In this document: piece by piece, positions 8,706 to 16,510 of the stretch
Layout: each line of letters opens with the position of its first letter
Position numbering within the stretch: position 1 is the stretch's first letter
NCBI GenBank assembly: GCA_014763615.1
Contig: JACXVB010000011.1
Coordinates: 27,435-91,434 of the forward strand
Length of the DNA stretch: 64,000 bases
Source of the DNA: Sphingobacteriales bacterium
GTDB lineage: Bacteria; Bacteroidota; Bacteroidia; Sphingobacteriales; Sphingobacteriaceae
Reading direction: 5' to 3'
Program-made: the position numbers and the translations under genes
The notes under the pieces: generated by a model
Told to the model about the DNA's origin: nothing
What the model saw: the letters and a program-made list of their open reading frames with translations, nothing else
Database searches by the model: none

Positions 8706-9005
8706 ATGGACGAGATATTAAAACGTCTTGAAAAGATTGAAAAGCTCATTGAGAGCCAGAACTTGGTACGCAAGGACGTACTGAATTTTAACGAGTGTTG
8801 CGACTACTTAGAGTTGTCGCAGTCACACCTGTACAAGCTAACCAGTACCGGGGCTATACCGCATTACAAGCCCAACGGGAAGAAAATCTATTTCAGAAGG
8901 GCGGAACTGGATGAATGGTTGCTTCGCAACCGCACCACTACGCAGGATGAAATAGAAAGCAAGGCAGCAGATTATCTCATTAAAAAAGGGAGGAAACAGC
9001 TATGA
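8706..9005 (+). CDS. Small excisionase-family HTH protein
   Basis: A 99-residue protein with an N-terminal helix (ILKRLEKIEKLIESQ) and a MerR/excisionase-type HTH (VLNFNECCDYLELSQSHLYK, about 24-43, then PNGKKIYFRRAELDEWL as wing and helix), matching the HTH_17 family. Such pairs of small HTH proteins precede primase and mobilisation genes in many Bacteroidota elements. Its stop overlaps the next start by 4 bp (ATGA at 9002-9005). Probably DNA-binding; the target is unknown. Confidence 0.8.
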   Translation: MDEILKRLEKIEKLIESQNLVRKDVLNFNECCDYLELSQSHLYKLTSTGAIPHYKPNGKKIYFRRAELDEWLLRNRTTTQDEIESKAADYLIKKGRKQL

Positions 9006-9298
9006 CAGAAGTTATGAATCTGCTCCTGCAACTCTCCCAGGACTTTGAGGTAATCAGGGCTTATGTGTTGGCACTAAAGAAATCCAAGTTGGAGAACTTC
9101 AAAGAAACATGGATTGATGGCCAAGACGTAATGCACACCATGCACATTAGCAAGCGTACCCTTCAATCCCTTCGGGATAACGGAACGCTTCCATACAGCC
9201 GCATCAATGGCAAGTTTTACTACAAGGTTGAGGACATAGAAAACCTGTTGCAATCCAATTACTCACAAGCTAAATCAACAGGTGATGGAAATAAGTAA
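9002..9298 (+). CDS. Second small excisionase-family HTH protein
   Basis: A 98-residue protein with an N-terminal helix and an HTH_17-like domain: WIDGQDVMHTMHISKRTLQS (about 37-56), then SRINGKFYYKVEDIENLL as wing and last helix. It overlaps the upstream HTH gene by 4 bp and the downstream primase gene by 14 bp, so it belongs to the same translationally coupled operon. It probably regulates, or helps assemble, the replication or excision machinery. Confidence 0.8.
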   Translation: MTEVMNLLLQLSQDFEVIRAYVLALKKSKLENFKETWIDGQDVMHTMHISKRTLQSLRDNGTLPYSRINGKFYYKVEDIENLLQSNYSQAKSTGDGNK

Positions 9299-10259
9299 AA
9301 CAGCCATTTTGGATAAAACACACTACGGGCTTAGAATCTATTCCCATGTGTTGCGGCATTACTATCCGGGTGAAATCGCCTCTGGCGATTCGCTGACACC
9401 ATCAAAAAATAAAAATGACCGTCAGCAAACAGTCCTTTCCCTTTCGGGAAGGGACTGCCAGCCCACTAAGAACCCTTTCAATGACAACAAGCCAACATTG
9501 AAAATTCAGATAGTAAACAATTGTGCAGAGCATTACGATTTAGAGAACAGCATCAGCAAAGGCGATGCCTTTGACTTCGCTGCAATGCATTACCAATTAC
9601 AAGGTGATGAATTGTGCCAAAAGCTGAATGAAGAACTCTACTTGCGTATTGGTAAGCAAAAAGGCTTTTACAGTGATAATATCATTGCTCCGGTTGCTCC
9701 GCAACCTCAGCCTGTAAGAGTGCCAATCCCTGCTTTCAGTTATTTCAAAGCACCAGTAACAAATACGGTTCCATTCAAAGAAATCAATTTGTTGCAAGTG
9801 TACCACTTGCTTAAAGGCAATCAATTTGCTCAGTGTACAAGTACACTTCGCAGCATATCCGATAAGCAGGAAGCAAGGAAATACAAAGCATCCGTTTTTG
9901 ATTATGTGACCTTTTCAGGCACATTCTCAAAACGCAATGACAAGTCATTGCTCAGGCACTCAGGCTTAATCACAATTGACTTTGATCACATTGGTAATGT
10001 ACCTGAATTGAAAGACCGGCTACTGAAGGATGAATACTTTGAAACAGAATTATTGTTTGTTTCTCCTTCTGGTGACGGCCTAAAGTGGGTAATACCAATT
10101 GACTTGACAAAGGCAAAGCACCATGATTATTTCAAGGCCATTGCCAATTACCTCAAGCACACTTACCAGTTGGAAGTTGACCAATCAGGTAAGGACGTTT
10201 CAAGAGCCTGCTTCTTAGCAGAGGATGCAGGTGCATTTATCAATCCCAAATATTTATAA
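9285..10259 (+). CDS. BT4734/VirE-type primase-like protein
   Basis: A 324-residue protein. Residues about 160-320 match the BT4734/VirE N-terminal family, an archaeo-eukaryotic primase fold: the acidic strand LITIDFDHIGN (DxD type), then FVSPSGDGLKWVIPI, then DVSRACFLAED. The N-terminal part (NCAEHYDLENSISKGDAFDF) precedes a linker. ATG at 9285 is preferred to the GTG one codon earlier. The next gene carries PriCT-2 and a helicase-like domain, so the two probably make a primase-helicase that replicates the excised element. Confidence 0.78.
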   Translation: MEISKTAILDKTHYGLRIYSHVLRHYYPGEIASGDSLTPSKNKNDRQQTVLSLSGRDCQPTKNPFNDNKPTLKIQIVNNCAEHYDLENSISKGDAFDFAAMHYQLQGDELCQKLNEELYLRIGKQKGFYSDNIIAPVAPQPQPVRVPIPAFSYFKAPVTNTVPFKEINLLQVYHLLKGNQFAQCTSTLRSISDKQEARKYKASVFDYVTFSGTFSKRNDKSLLRHSGLITIDFDHIGNVPELKDRLLKDEYFETELLFVSPSGDGLKWVIPIDLTKAKHHDYFKAIANYLKHTYQLEVDQSGKDVSRACFLAEDAGAFINPKYL

Positions 10260-10320
10260 TCAATGGAGAAATCGCTTTGCGATTCCATCTGTCCTTAGAA
10301 AAAAAATAATAGACATTCAG

Positions 10321-12120
10321 ATGAAAAAGATATTCAATCCGTTGGATTGGTTGGAGCAACCAATCCAACAACAAATAAATACTGAACCGCAGAAAGTAGA
10401 AGCCACTACCGATGCAGCAGAAACCGACCTTGGGAGGTTCCCGCTGGCCAATGAAAATAAAAATGCCGCAGCGGAAATTGAAAAAATCATTCAGCAAATC
10501 GAAGCGAAGCAAATTGACATTGCAACCGCTTACAGCGATTGGCGGGATATTGGATTTGCTTTTGCAGATGCTTTTGGTGAATCAGGCAGAGAATATTTTC
10601 ACCGCATCAGTAAGTTTTATGCTGATTACTCAACAACAGAATGTGATACACAATACACCAATTGCCTAAAGGCAACTGGTCACGGTGTTACGTTGAAAAC
10701 ATTCTTCTTTCATGCAAAGCAAGCAGGTGTAAACATTGCGGTTACACCGCAATACACCGAGCAGCAAAAAGTACAGTTACCAACTTTCCCTGAATCTATC
10801 TATCCTCAGCTTCCTGAGTTTCTGCAAAAGGTTGTCAAGATTGCTTCATTCAATGAAGAAAGAGACATTCTTTTGTTAGGCACTATCGTTTCACTCAGTG
10901 CCTGTTTTCAGAAGCTATACGGTATCTATGATGGCAAGAAGGTTTTCTCAAACCTGTACATTTTTATCACGGCTCAGGCATCAGCAGGTAAAGGCAGGTT
11001 GGTACACTGCAAGCAGTTGGTAAAGCCCATTCATAAACATTTGAGGGAGCAAGCCAAATTGATGAAGCAGCAGCATGAATTGGAAATGATGGAGTACAAC
11101 GAAAAGAAAGGCAAAGATGCAAGTGCTGAGAAGCCCAACAAGCCGCCTGAAAAAATGTTGTTCATCCCGGCCAACAACAGCACAACAGGAGTATTTCAAT
11201 TGTTGTTCGACAACGAAGGCAGAGGCTTAATGTTTGAAACAGAAGGCGACACCCTGGCACAAGCATTCAAAACCGATTACGGCAATTACAGCGATGGTTT
11301 CCGCAAGGCTTTTCACCACGAAACAATATCATACTACCGGAGAACAGACAGAGAGTATGTTGATATTGAAAGCCCATGCCTTTCAGGCATGTTCACCGGA
11401 ACACCCAAGCAAGTATCTGCCCTTATCCCGAATGCTGAAAACGGCTTATTCAGCCGTTTCATTTTCTATTTCATGAACATTCAGCCGGTATGGAAAAATG
11501 TATTCGCCAATTCGTCTGATAATGGCTTAGACGATTACTTTGACCAGTTAGGCAATGACTTTTTTGGTTTGTACCAAACCCTGATGGCAAACCCTGAAAT
11601 ACAGTTCTGCCTTACGGCAGAACAGCAAGAGCAGTTCAACGCCTTCTTTGAGCAAATCCAAAATACCTACCTCAGCTTGCAGGGGCTTGACTACATGGCA
11701 ACAATCAGGCGTTTGGGTTTGATTGCTTTCCGTATTGCCATGATCCTATCCGCTTTGCGGATTATGGAACATGGAGACTTGCCGGAACGCATCATTTGTG
11801 AGGAAAGAGACTTTCAAACCACGTTGGAGATGGTCCGTGTATTGGTGAAACATGCCAGTAAGGTATTTTCCGAACTACCACAAGATGCCCCAATGCCCAA
11901 GCGTAAAAACCAAAAAGAAAGGTATCTGGATGCCCTGCCAGCCAGCTTCAACAGGCAGGAGTACCTGAGAATTGCCGCCTCTATGTCCATACCCGATAAA
12001 ACAGCCGAAGGCTACATTACCGACTTCTGCAAGCGGGGGCTGATTCATAGGGAAAAGCAAGACCATTACCTGAATCCCAATGCTAAGGAAACTCAGGATT
12101 TAAGGGAAGTTAAGGGCTAA
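10321..12120 (+). CDS. PriCT-2 and DUF3987 helicase-like replication protein
   Basis: A 599-residue protein from the ATG at 10321 (MKKIFNPLDWLEQP). An upstream extension in the same frame overlaps the primase gene and looks non-native. Residues about 45-135 resemble the PriCT-2 helical domain (DWRDIGFAFADAFGESGREY). A DUF3987 ATPase core follows, with a Walker-A-like AQASAGKGRL near 218-228, an acidic FETEGDTL segment, and GMFTGTPKQV further on. The C-terminal end (about 540-599) looks like a winged helix. It probably acts with the upstream primase in element replication. Confidence 0.78.
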   Translation: MKKIFNPLDWLEQPIQQQINTEPQKVEATTDAAETDLGRFPLANENKNAAAEIEKIIQQIEAKQIDIATAYSDWRDIGFAFADAFGESGREYFHRISKFYADYSTTECDTQYTNCLKATGHGVTLKTFFFHAKQAGVNIAVTPQYTEQQKVQLPTFPESIYPQLPEFLQKVVKIASFNEERDILLLGTIVSLSACFQKLYGIYDGKKVFSNLYIFITAQASAGKGRLVHCKQLVKPIHKHLREQAKLMKQQHELEMMEYNEKKGKDASAEKPNKPPEKMLFIPANNSTTGVFQLLFDNEGRGLMFETEGDTLAQAFKTDYGNYSDGFRKAFHHETISYYRRTDREYVDIESPCLSGMFTGTPKQVSALIPNAENGLFSRFIFYFMNIQPVWKNVFANSSDNGLDDYFDQLGNDFFGLYQTLMANPEIQFCLTAEQQEQFNAFFEQIQNTYLSLQGLDYMATIRRLGLIAFRIAMILSALRIMEHGDLPERIICEERDFQTTLEMVRVLVKHASKVFSELPQDAPMPKRKNQKERYLDALPASFNRQEYLRIAASMSIPDKTAEGYITDFCKRGLIHREKQDHYLNPNAKETQDLREVKG

Positions 12121-12204
12121 CCGCCCTTAGCTTCCTCCGTTTCCTTAAAATCCTGAAAACCCATAATCCCCCTAAAATCAAACAAAGGAAAAAAAGAGAA
12201 AACA

Positions 12205-12240
12205 TTTGCAAAAGGTAGCAGTTTTCACTACCTTTCGCAA
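12205..12240 (+). promoter_or_regulatory. abiE promoter embedded in a 13-bp inverted-repeat operator
   Basis: TTGCAAAAGGTAG (12206-12218) and CTACCTTTCGCAA (12228-12240) are inverted repeats, 12 of 13 matching, separated by 9 bp. A -33 TTTG (12205-12208) lies in the left arm and a near-consensus -7 TACCTTTC (12229-12236) in the right arm, 20 bp apart, which is the usual Bacteroidota spacing. The abiEi TTG start follows at 12253. AbiEi antitoxins are known to bind inverted repeats in their own promoter, so this is the likely autoregulatory operator. Confidence 0.7.
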
Positions 12241-12252
12241 AAAATTACTCTC

Positions 12253-13074
12253 TTGGAAGATTCAAGGCAATATAAGAGTGCAGAAGATTGGGTAAACCAC
12301 CTGCTGGCTAAGGGTAAATATGCTTTTGCGCTGCATCAGTTCCGTGCGGATTTTCCTGAGCAGTCAGATACGGCCAATAAGTTTGCCTTGAAAAGGCTGG
12401 TAGATAAAGAGCAGATTATTTCCATCCACAAAGGGTATTACCTCATCATACCGCCCCAATACAGGTCAAAGGGAATCCTTCCCCCCACCTTGTTTTTAGA
12501 TGCGTTTATGAAGGAATTGGACCGGCCTTATTACCTGGCTTTGTTAAACGCAGCCGCCTATCATGGAGCATCGCATCAGCAGCCACAGGAGTTCTTTGTG
12601 GTCACAGGTTTTCCAGTGCTGCGGCCTATGCAGAAAAAAGGGTTGAAGCTGAACTACATCAGCAAAAAAGAAATACCGGCAACACTATTAGACACCCGAA
12701 AAACCGAGGCCGGATACTTAAGAATTTCAAACCCTGCCCTAACAGCCACCGATCTGATACAATACGCCAAACGGGTGGGGGGCATCAACAGGGTGGCCAC
12801 GGTGTTGGCTGAATTAGCCGAAAGTATTCAACCTAATGCATTTGATGCCAATCTGCTGCAGCATGTTCCGGTAACTGCCTTGCAGCGTTTGGGCTATTTG
12901 CTGGATAAAGTATTTGACAATCAGCCGCTGGCCAACGCCTTATACATGGCCTTGCAAAAGAACAATGCCCCTTTGTTTAGGATACCATTGAAAGCCTCAG
13001 CATCGGCCAAAGGTTTTGCATCAGACGAAAGGTGGAAAGTAATCGTAAACACTACAATAGAACTTGACGAATGA
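12253..13074 (+). CDS. abiEi: AbiEi antitoxin, type IV toxin-antitoxin
   Basis: A 273-residue protein with an N-terminal winged HTH (ALHQFRADFPEQSDTANKFA, then LVDKEQIISIHKGYYLIIP) and a C-terminal antitoxin domain, the architecture of AbiEi-family antitoxins and regulators. It would counter AbiEii and repress its own promoter. No in-frame ATG lies near the N-terminus; a TTG at 12253, 12 bp past the operator, is the best start. Its stop overlaps the toxin start (ATGA), as in known abiE operons. Family members act by abortive infection against phage. Confidence 0.85.
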   Translation: MEDSRQYKSAEDWVNHLLAKGKYAFALHQFRADFPEQSDTANKFALKRLVDKEQIISIHKGYYLIIPPQYRSKGILPPTLFLDAFMKELDRPYYLALLNAAAYHGASHQQPQEFFVVTGFPVLRPMQKKGLKLNYISKKEIPATLLDTRKTEAGYLRISNPALTATDLIQYAKRVGGINRVATVLAELAESIQPNAFDANLLQHVPVTALQRLGYLLDKVFDNQPLANALYMALQKNNAPLFRIPLKASASAKGFASDERWKVIVNTTIELDE

Positions 13075-13889
13075 TTCCACAGGCATACATAACAGAATGG
13101 GCCAGTCAGGTGCCCTGGCAAACCAACGAACAGGTGGAGCAAGACCTCGTGATTTGCCGTGCCTTGGTAGAAATCTTTTCAGATGAATGGTTAGCATCCA
13201 GTTTAGCATTCAGAGGGGGGACGGCTTTGCACAAATTGTATTTACAGCCTCAGCCCAGATATTCTGAGGATATTGATTTGGTTCAAATTCGGCCTGAGCC
13301 GATAAAGGAAACCATTCAGCGTCTTCAAGCTCGTTTATCCTTCTTAGGCGATTGTACTGTGGCTCAAAAGGCCAACAACAACACACTAAAATACCGTTTT
13401 GAATCTGAGTTCCCTCCGGTGCAAAACCTACGCCTGAAAGTAGAAACCAATTGCCGGGAACACTTCACCGTATTGGGGTATCAGGAATTTCCCTTTCAGG
13501 TAAATTCCTCATGGTTTACAGGTGCTTGCAACATTACCACCTACCAATTAGAAGAACTATTGGGAACAAAACTCAGGGCCTTATACCAACGCAGAAAAGG
13601 CCGTGACTTATATGATATGTACAAGGCACTGGTGCAAGTGCCCGGTATGGATAAAGATGCCCTGCTCCAATGCTATCATGCCTACATGGCTTTTGTAGTA
13701 GATGAACCTCCAACGCAAAAAGTATATCTGCAAAACATGGAGGCCAAAATGCAGGACGATGAATTTATTGGTGACATAGCAGCCCTCATACGGCCAACAG
13801 AAAAATACGACCAGGCAACCGCTTTTGAATTAGTGCGAACGGAGTTGCTGGAGAAAATGGACGGCTCAAAACCCGAAAAAAAGCATTGA
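13071..13889 (+). CDS. abiEii: AbiEii/AbiGii nucleotidyltransferase toxin
   Basis: A 272-residue protein of the DUF1814/AbiEii family. The nucleotidyltransferase signature is visible: FRGGTALHKLYL (GGT near 49-51), then RYSEDIDLV (SEDID near 65-69) supplying the metal-binding acids, and a Lys/Arg pair in ELLGTKLRALYQRRKGRDLYD (quoted in part, about 160-180). Related toxins add nucleotides to tRNA ends and stop growth. It overlaps abiEi by 4 bp and is followed after 37 bp by mod, so read-through into the restriction genes is possible. Confidence 0.9.
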   Translation: MIPQAYITEWASQVPWQTNEQVEQDLVICRALVEIFSDEWLASSLAFRGGTALHKLYLQPQPRYSEDIDLVQIRPEPIKETIQRLQARLSFLGDCTVAQKANNNTLKYRFESEFPPVQNLRLKVETNCREHFTVLGYQEFPFQVNSSWFTGACNITTYQLEELLGTKLRALYQRRKGRDLYDMYKALVQVPGMDKDALLQCYHAYMAFVVDEPPTQKVYLQNMEAKMQDDEFIGDIAALIRPTEKYDQATAFELVRTELLEKMDGSKPEKKH

Positions 13890-13926
13890 AAAAAAGTGTA
13901 ACAACAAACAGAAAATACCAAAGCAA

Positions 13927-15921
13927 ATGATAAAGGATAGCATACAACAAAACGAAAATACCACACCCAACAGCAGGCAACTGGCAGTGTTAAAAGAACA
14001 TTTTCCTGCCTGCTTTAAAGCGGATGGCAGTTTTGATGTGGAACGTTTTAAGGCCGAAATAGCCGGTACAACAAATGTGGTACAGGAAGGGTATGAACTG
14101 AAGTTTTTGGGTAAGAGTTATGCCAAGTTGCTGGCCAGTACTGAAACTACAACGGTTATTCAGCCCAATGAGGCCCATAACAGCCTGCCTGAAAACGCCA
14201 GCAGCGAAAACATTTATATCAGTGGCGATAACCTGGATGGACTGAAGCATTTGCTTAAATCATACAACGGGGCAATTAAATGCATTTATATAGACCCGCC
14301 TTACAATACAGGCAGCGATGGCTTTGTGTATGCAGATAACTTTAACTACACCAAAGATACCTTGCAAGAAAAACTGAGTGTGAGCGAAGAAGAAGCTGAA
14401 CGAATTTTAGACCTTACCAAACGGGGTTCCGCTTCTCACAGTGCATGGCTCATGTTTATGTACAGCCGCCTGCTATTAGCAAAAGATTTGTTGAAAGATG
14501 ATGGAGTTATTTTTATGTCTATTGACGACAATGAGCAGGCAAACCTGAAACTGCTTTGTGATGATGTGTTTGGGGAAGAAAATTTTGTGGCAGAGTTTGC
14601 AAGAATTACCAAAAAGGCTGGAAAAACTACCGAGCTAATTGCAGATAATAATGACTATCTGCTTTGTTATAGAAGAACCGATGATGTAGAACTAAACAAA
14701 AATTCATTAGAGGGTCAAGGGTATGTTCTTGAAGATGAATTTGTAGAAGAAAGAGGTCCTTATAAATTAAGTCAGACACTTGATTACGATTCGATTCAAT
14801 ATTCCGCCTCTCTTGACTATGAAATTGAGTTAAATGGTGAGATTTTTCGCCCAGGGAATGTAACGAGAGAGCAAATGCTCGAAAGACAGAAAAGAAATCC
14901 CAAAAGTGATTCCTGTTGGCGTTGGTCAAGAGATTTATTCGACTTCGGCAATCAAAATGGTTTTGTAGTTGTCAAAGAGGGAAAAAATGGGAAACGCATT
15001 TATACAAAAACATATTTAAACGCAACCATAAACAAAAATGCAAAGGGGTATTTTGTTGAGAGTTTTGAAAGAAAAAAAGCAACTTCAACATTAGAGTTTT
15101 TGGATAATAAATATTCTAACGATAATTCCAGAAAAGACTTATCAAAGCTTTTCGATGTAAAGGTTTTTGATTATTCCAAGCCTGTTAGTTTATTAGAAAA
15201 AATTGTTACTCTGGTAGCTTCTGAGAGTGATACTGTGTTAGATTTTTTCTCAGGTTCTGGAACAACTGCCCATGCGGTTATGAAACTAAATGCAGATGAT
15301 GGCGGAAATAGAAAATACATATCTGTTCAATTACCCGAGGTATTAAGCCCAGATGTGGATTCACAAAAAATCGCCTATGAATTTCTCAAAGAAAACAACC
15401 TGCCCACCACATTAGATTACATCGGCATTGAACGCATCAAACGGGCAGCCGCCAAGATAAAAGAAGAAAACCCGGATAAGGAATTGGATTTGGGTTTCAA
15501 ACATTACATCCTGCAAGAGCCTAACCAAAACACCTTAGACAAGTTGGATAGTTTTGATAAGGCAGGTTTGTTGGCAGATACTACCATCATGGAAGAATTT
15601 GGTAAGCCCACCATTTTGGCCACTTGGCTTAATGCAGATGGTTATGGCCTTACCTCAAAGGCTGAAGCCATTGATTTGGCGGGTTACACCGCTTACTATT
15701 GTCAAAAGCATTTGTATTTAATTGACCCGGCCTTTACACTGGAAAGTATGAAAGCCCTGTTAAGTAAGTACGATGCGGAAGGGCATTTCAATCCAGAGAA
15801 CATGGTATTGTTTGGCTATAGCTTCCCGGATTGGAGCATCAATGAAATGATAGAGAAAAACCTTCGCATCCTCAACGATGGAGAGAAGAATTTAAAAATC
15901 AACTTCAATGTGAGATATTAA
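13927..15921 (+). CDS. Type III restriction-modification methyltransferase (Mod)
   Basis: A 664-residue beta-class adenine N6-methyltransferase. Catalytic motif IV DPPYNTG (D123-Y126) precedes the SAM-binding motif I DFFSGSGTT (near 439), the order expected of the beta class and of type III Mod subunits. Residues about 215-435 form the target recognition region. This part (nt about 14570-15300) is clearly more AT-rich than the flanking GC-richer catalytic parts, as expected of an exchanged specificity domain. Res lies downstream (16511), separated by a GxxExxY cassette. Confidence 0.93.
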   Translation: MIKDSIQQNENTTPNSRQLAVLKEHFPACFKADGSFDVERFKAEIAGTTNVVQEGYELKFLGKSYAKLLASTETTTVIQPNEAHNSLPENASSENIYISGDNLDGLKHLLKSYNGAIKCIYIDPPYNTGSDGFVYADNFNYTKDTLQEKLSVSEEEAERILDLTKRGSASHSAWLMFMYSRLLLAKDLLKDDGVIFMSIDDNEQANLKLLCDDVFGEENFVAEFARITKKAGKTTELIADNNDYLLCYRRTDDVELNKNSLEGQGYVLEDEFVEERGPYKLSQTLDYDSIQYSASLDYEIELNGEIFRPGNVTREQMLERQKRNPKSDSCWRWSRDLFDFGNQNGFVVVKEGKNGKRIYTKTYLNATINKNAKGYFVESFERKKATSTLEFLDNKYSNDNSRKDLSKLFDVKVFDYSKPVSLLEKIVTLVASESDTVLDFFSGSGTTAHAVMKLNADDGGNRKYISVQLPEVLSPDVDSQKIAYEFLKENNLPTTLDYIGIERIKRAAAKIKEENPDKELDLGFKHYILQEPNQNTLDKLDSFDKAGLLADTTIMEEFGKPTILATWLNADGYGLTSKAEAIDLAGYTAYYCQKHLYLIDPAFTLESMKALLSKYDAEGHFNPENMVLFGYSFPDWSINEMIEKNLRILNDGEKNLKINFNVRY

Positions 15922-15928
15922 CTTTTGG

Positions 15929-16029
15929 GCCCCTTTGTGCCTCCTTTGTGGTTCTCTGTGTTATAGCACAAAAGACACGAAGGAGTAGCACAAAAAACAC
16001 AAAGAAGAACATAAAATACACAAAGGGTT
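15929..16029 (+). repeat. Left copy of an about 100-bp cassette repeat
   Basis: This segment between mod and the GxxExxY ORF is roughly 80-85% identical by eye to 16411-16505, which precedes res. Both copies read GCCCCTTTG ... CCTTTGTG ... CTCTGTG ... ATAGCACAAAAG ... CACGAAG ... CACAAAG and run up to an ATG. Each copy is also an imperfect palindrome (CCTTTGTG against CACAAAGG). Confidence 0.7.
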
Positions 16030-16401
16030 ATGACAGAAAACGAGCTTTCAAATATCATTATTGGTTGTGCTATAGAAGTACACAAGCAATTAGGTCCTGG
16101 TTTGTTGGAGTCGGCCTATAGAGAATGTTTGCGGTACGAGTTGATGCAAGCTGGATTAGATGTGCAGCCCGAAAAGCCCATGCCCATTGTGTACAAAGAA
16201 ATTAAGTTAGACCATGGTTACAGAATGGATTTGCTGGTTAACAATAAAGTAGTGATTGAAATTAAAACAGTAGAGGCTTTTACAGATGTGCACTTGGCGC
16301 AGGTATTAACATACCTCAAACTTGGGAACTATAAGCTTGGCTTATTACTCAATTTTCATGTAACTACATTAAAGCAAGGAATTAAACGTGTAATCCTATA
16401 A
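16030..16401 (+). CDS. GxxExxY protein (PD-(D/E)XK-like fold)
   Basis: A 123-residue protein with the family signature GLLESAY at residues 24-30 (LGPGLLESAY) and a nuclease-like core: D in YRMDLLVNN and EIK in VVIEIKTVEAF. The family is widespread and related to PD-(D/E)XK nucleases, but its function is unknown. It sits between mod and res and is flanked by direct copies of an about 100-bp repeat, so it looks like a cassette inserted into the restriction operon rather than a subunit of it. Confidence 0.88.
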   Translation: MTENELSNIIIGCAIEVHKQLGPGLLESAYRECLRYELMQAGLDVQPEKPMPIVYKEIKLDHGYRMDLLVNNKVVIEIKTVEAFTDVHLAQVLTYLKLGNYKLGLLLNFHVTTLKQGIKRVIL

Positions 16402-16410
16402 AAACCTTTG

Positions 16411-16505
16411 TGCCCCTTTGAGTTTCCTTTGTGTAACTCTGTGCAATAGCACAAAAGTCACGAAGAAGTCACAAAAGTCACGAAGAAGAACACAAAAGAC
16501 ACAAA
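16411..16505 (+). repeat. Right copy of the about 100-bp cassette repeat
   Basis: Direct repeat of 15929-16029, ending just before the ATG of res. The open frame of res runs back through this repeat to 16418, but the extra residues (rich in Lys, Ser, Arg) come from repeat sequence, so they should not be counted as protein. Confidence 0.7.
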
Positions 16506-16510
16506 GAATA

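Noticed and set aside
10225..10320. N-terminal extension of the DUF3987 protein
   Set aside because: It overlaps the primase gene and lacks family resemblance; ATG 10321 gives a natural start.
16418..16510. N-terminal extension of Res
   Set aside because: The extra residues derive from the cassette repeat; ATG 16511 gives the natural Res start.
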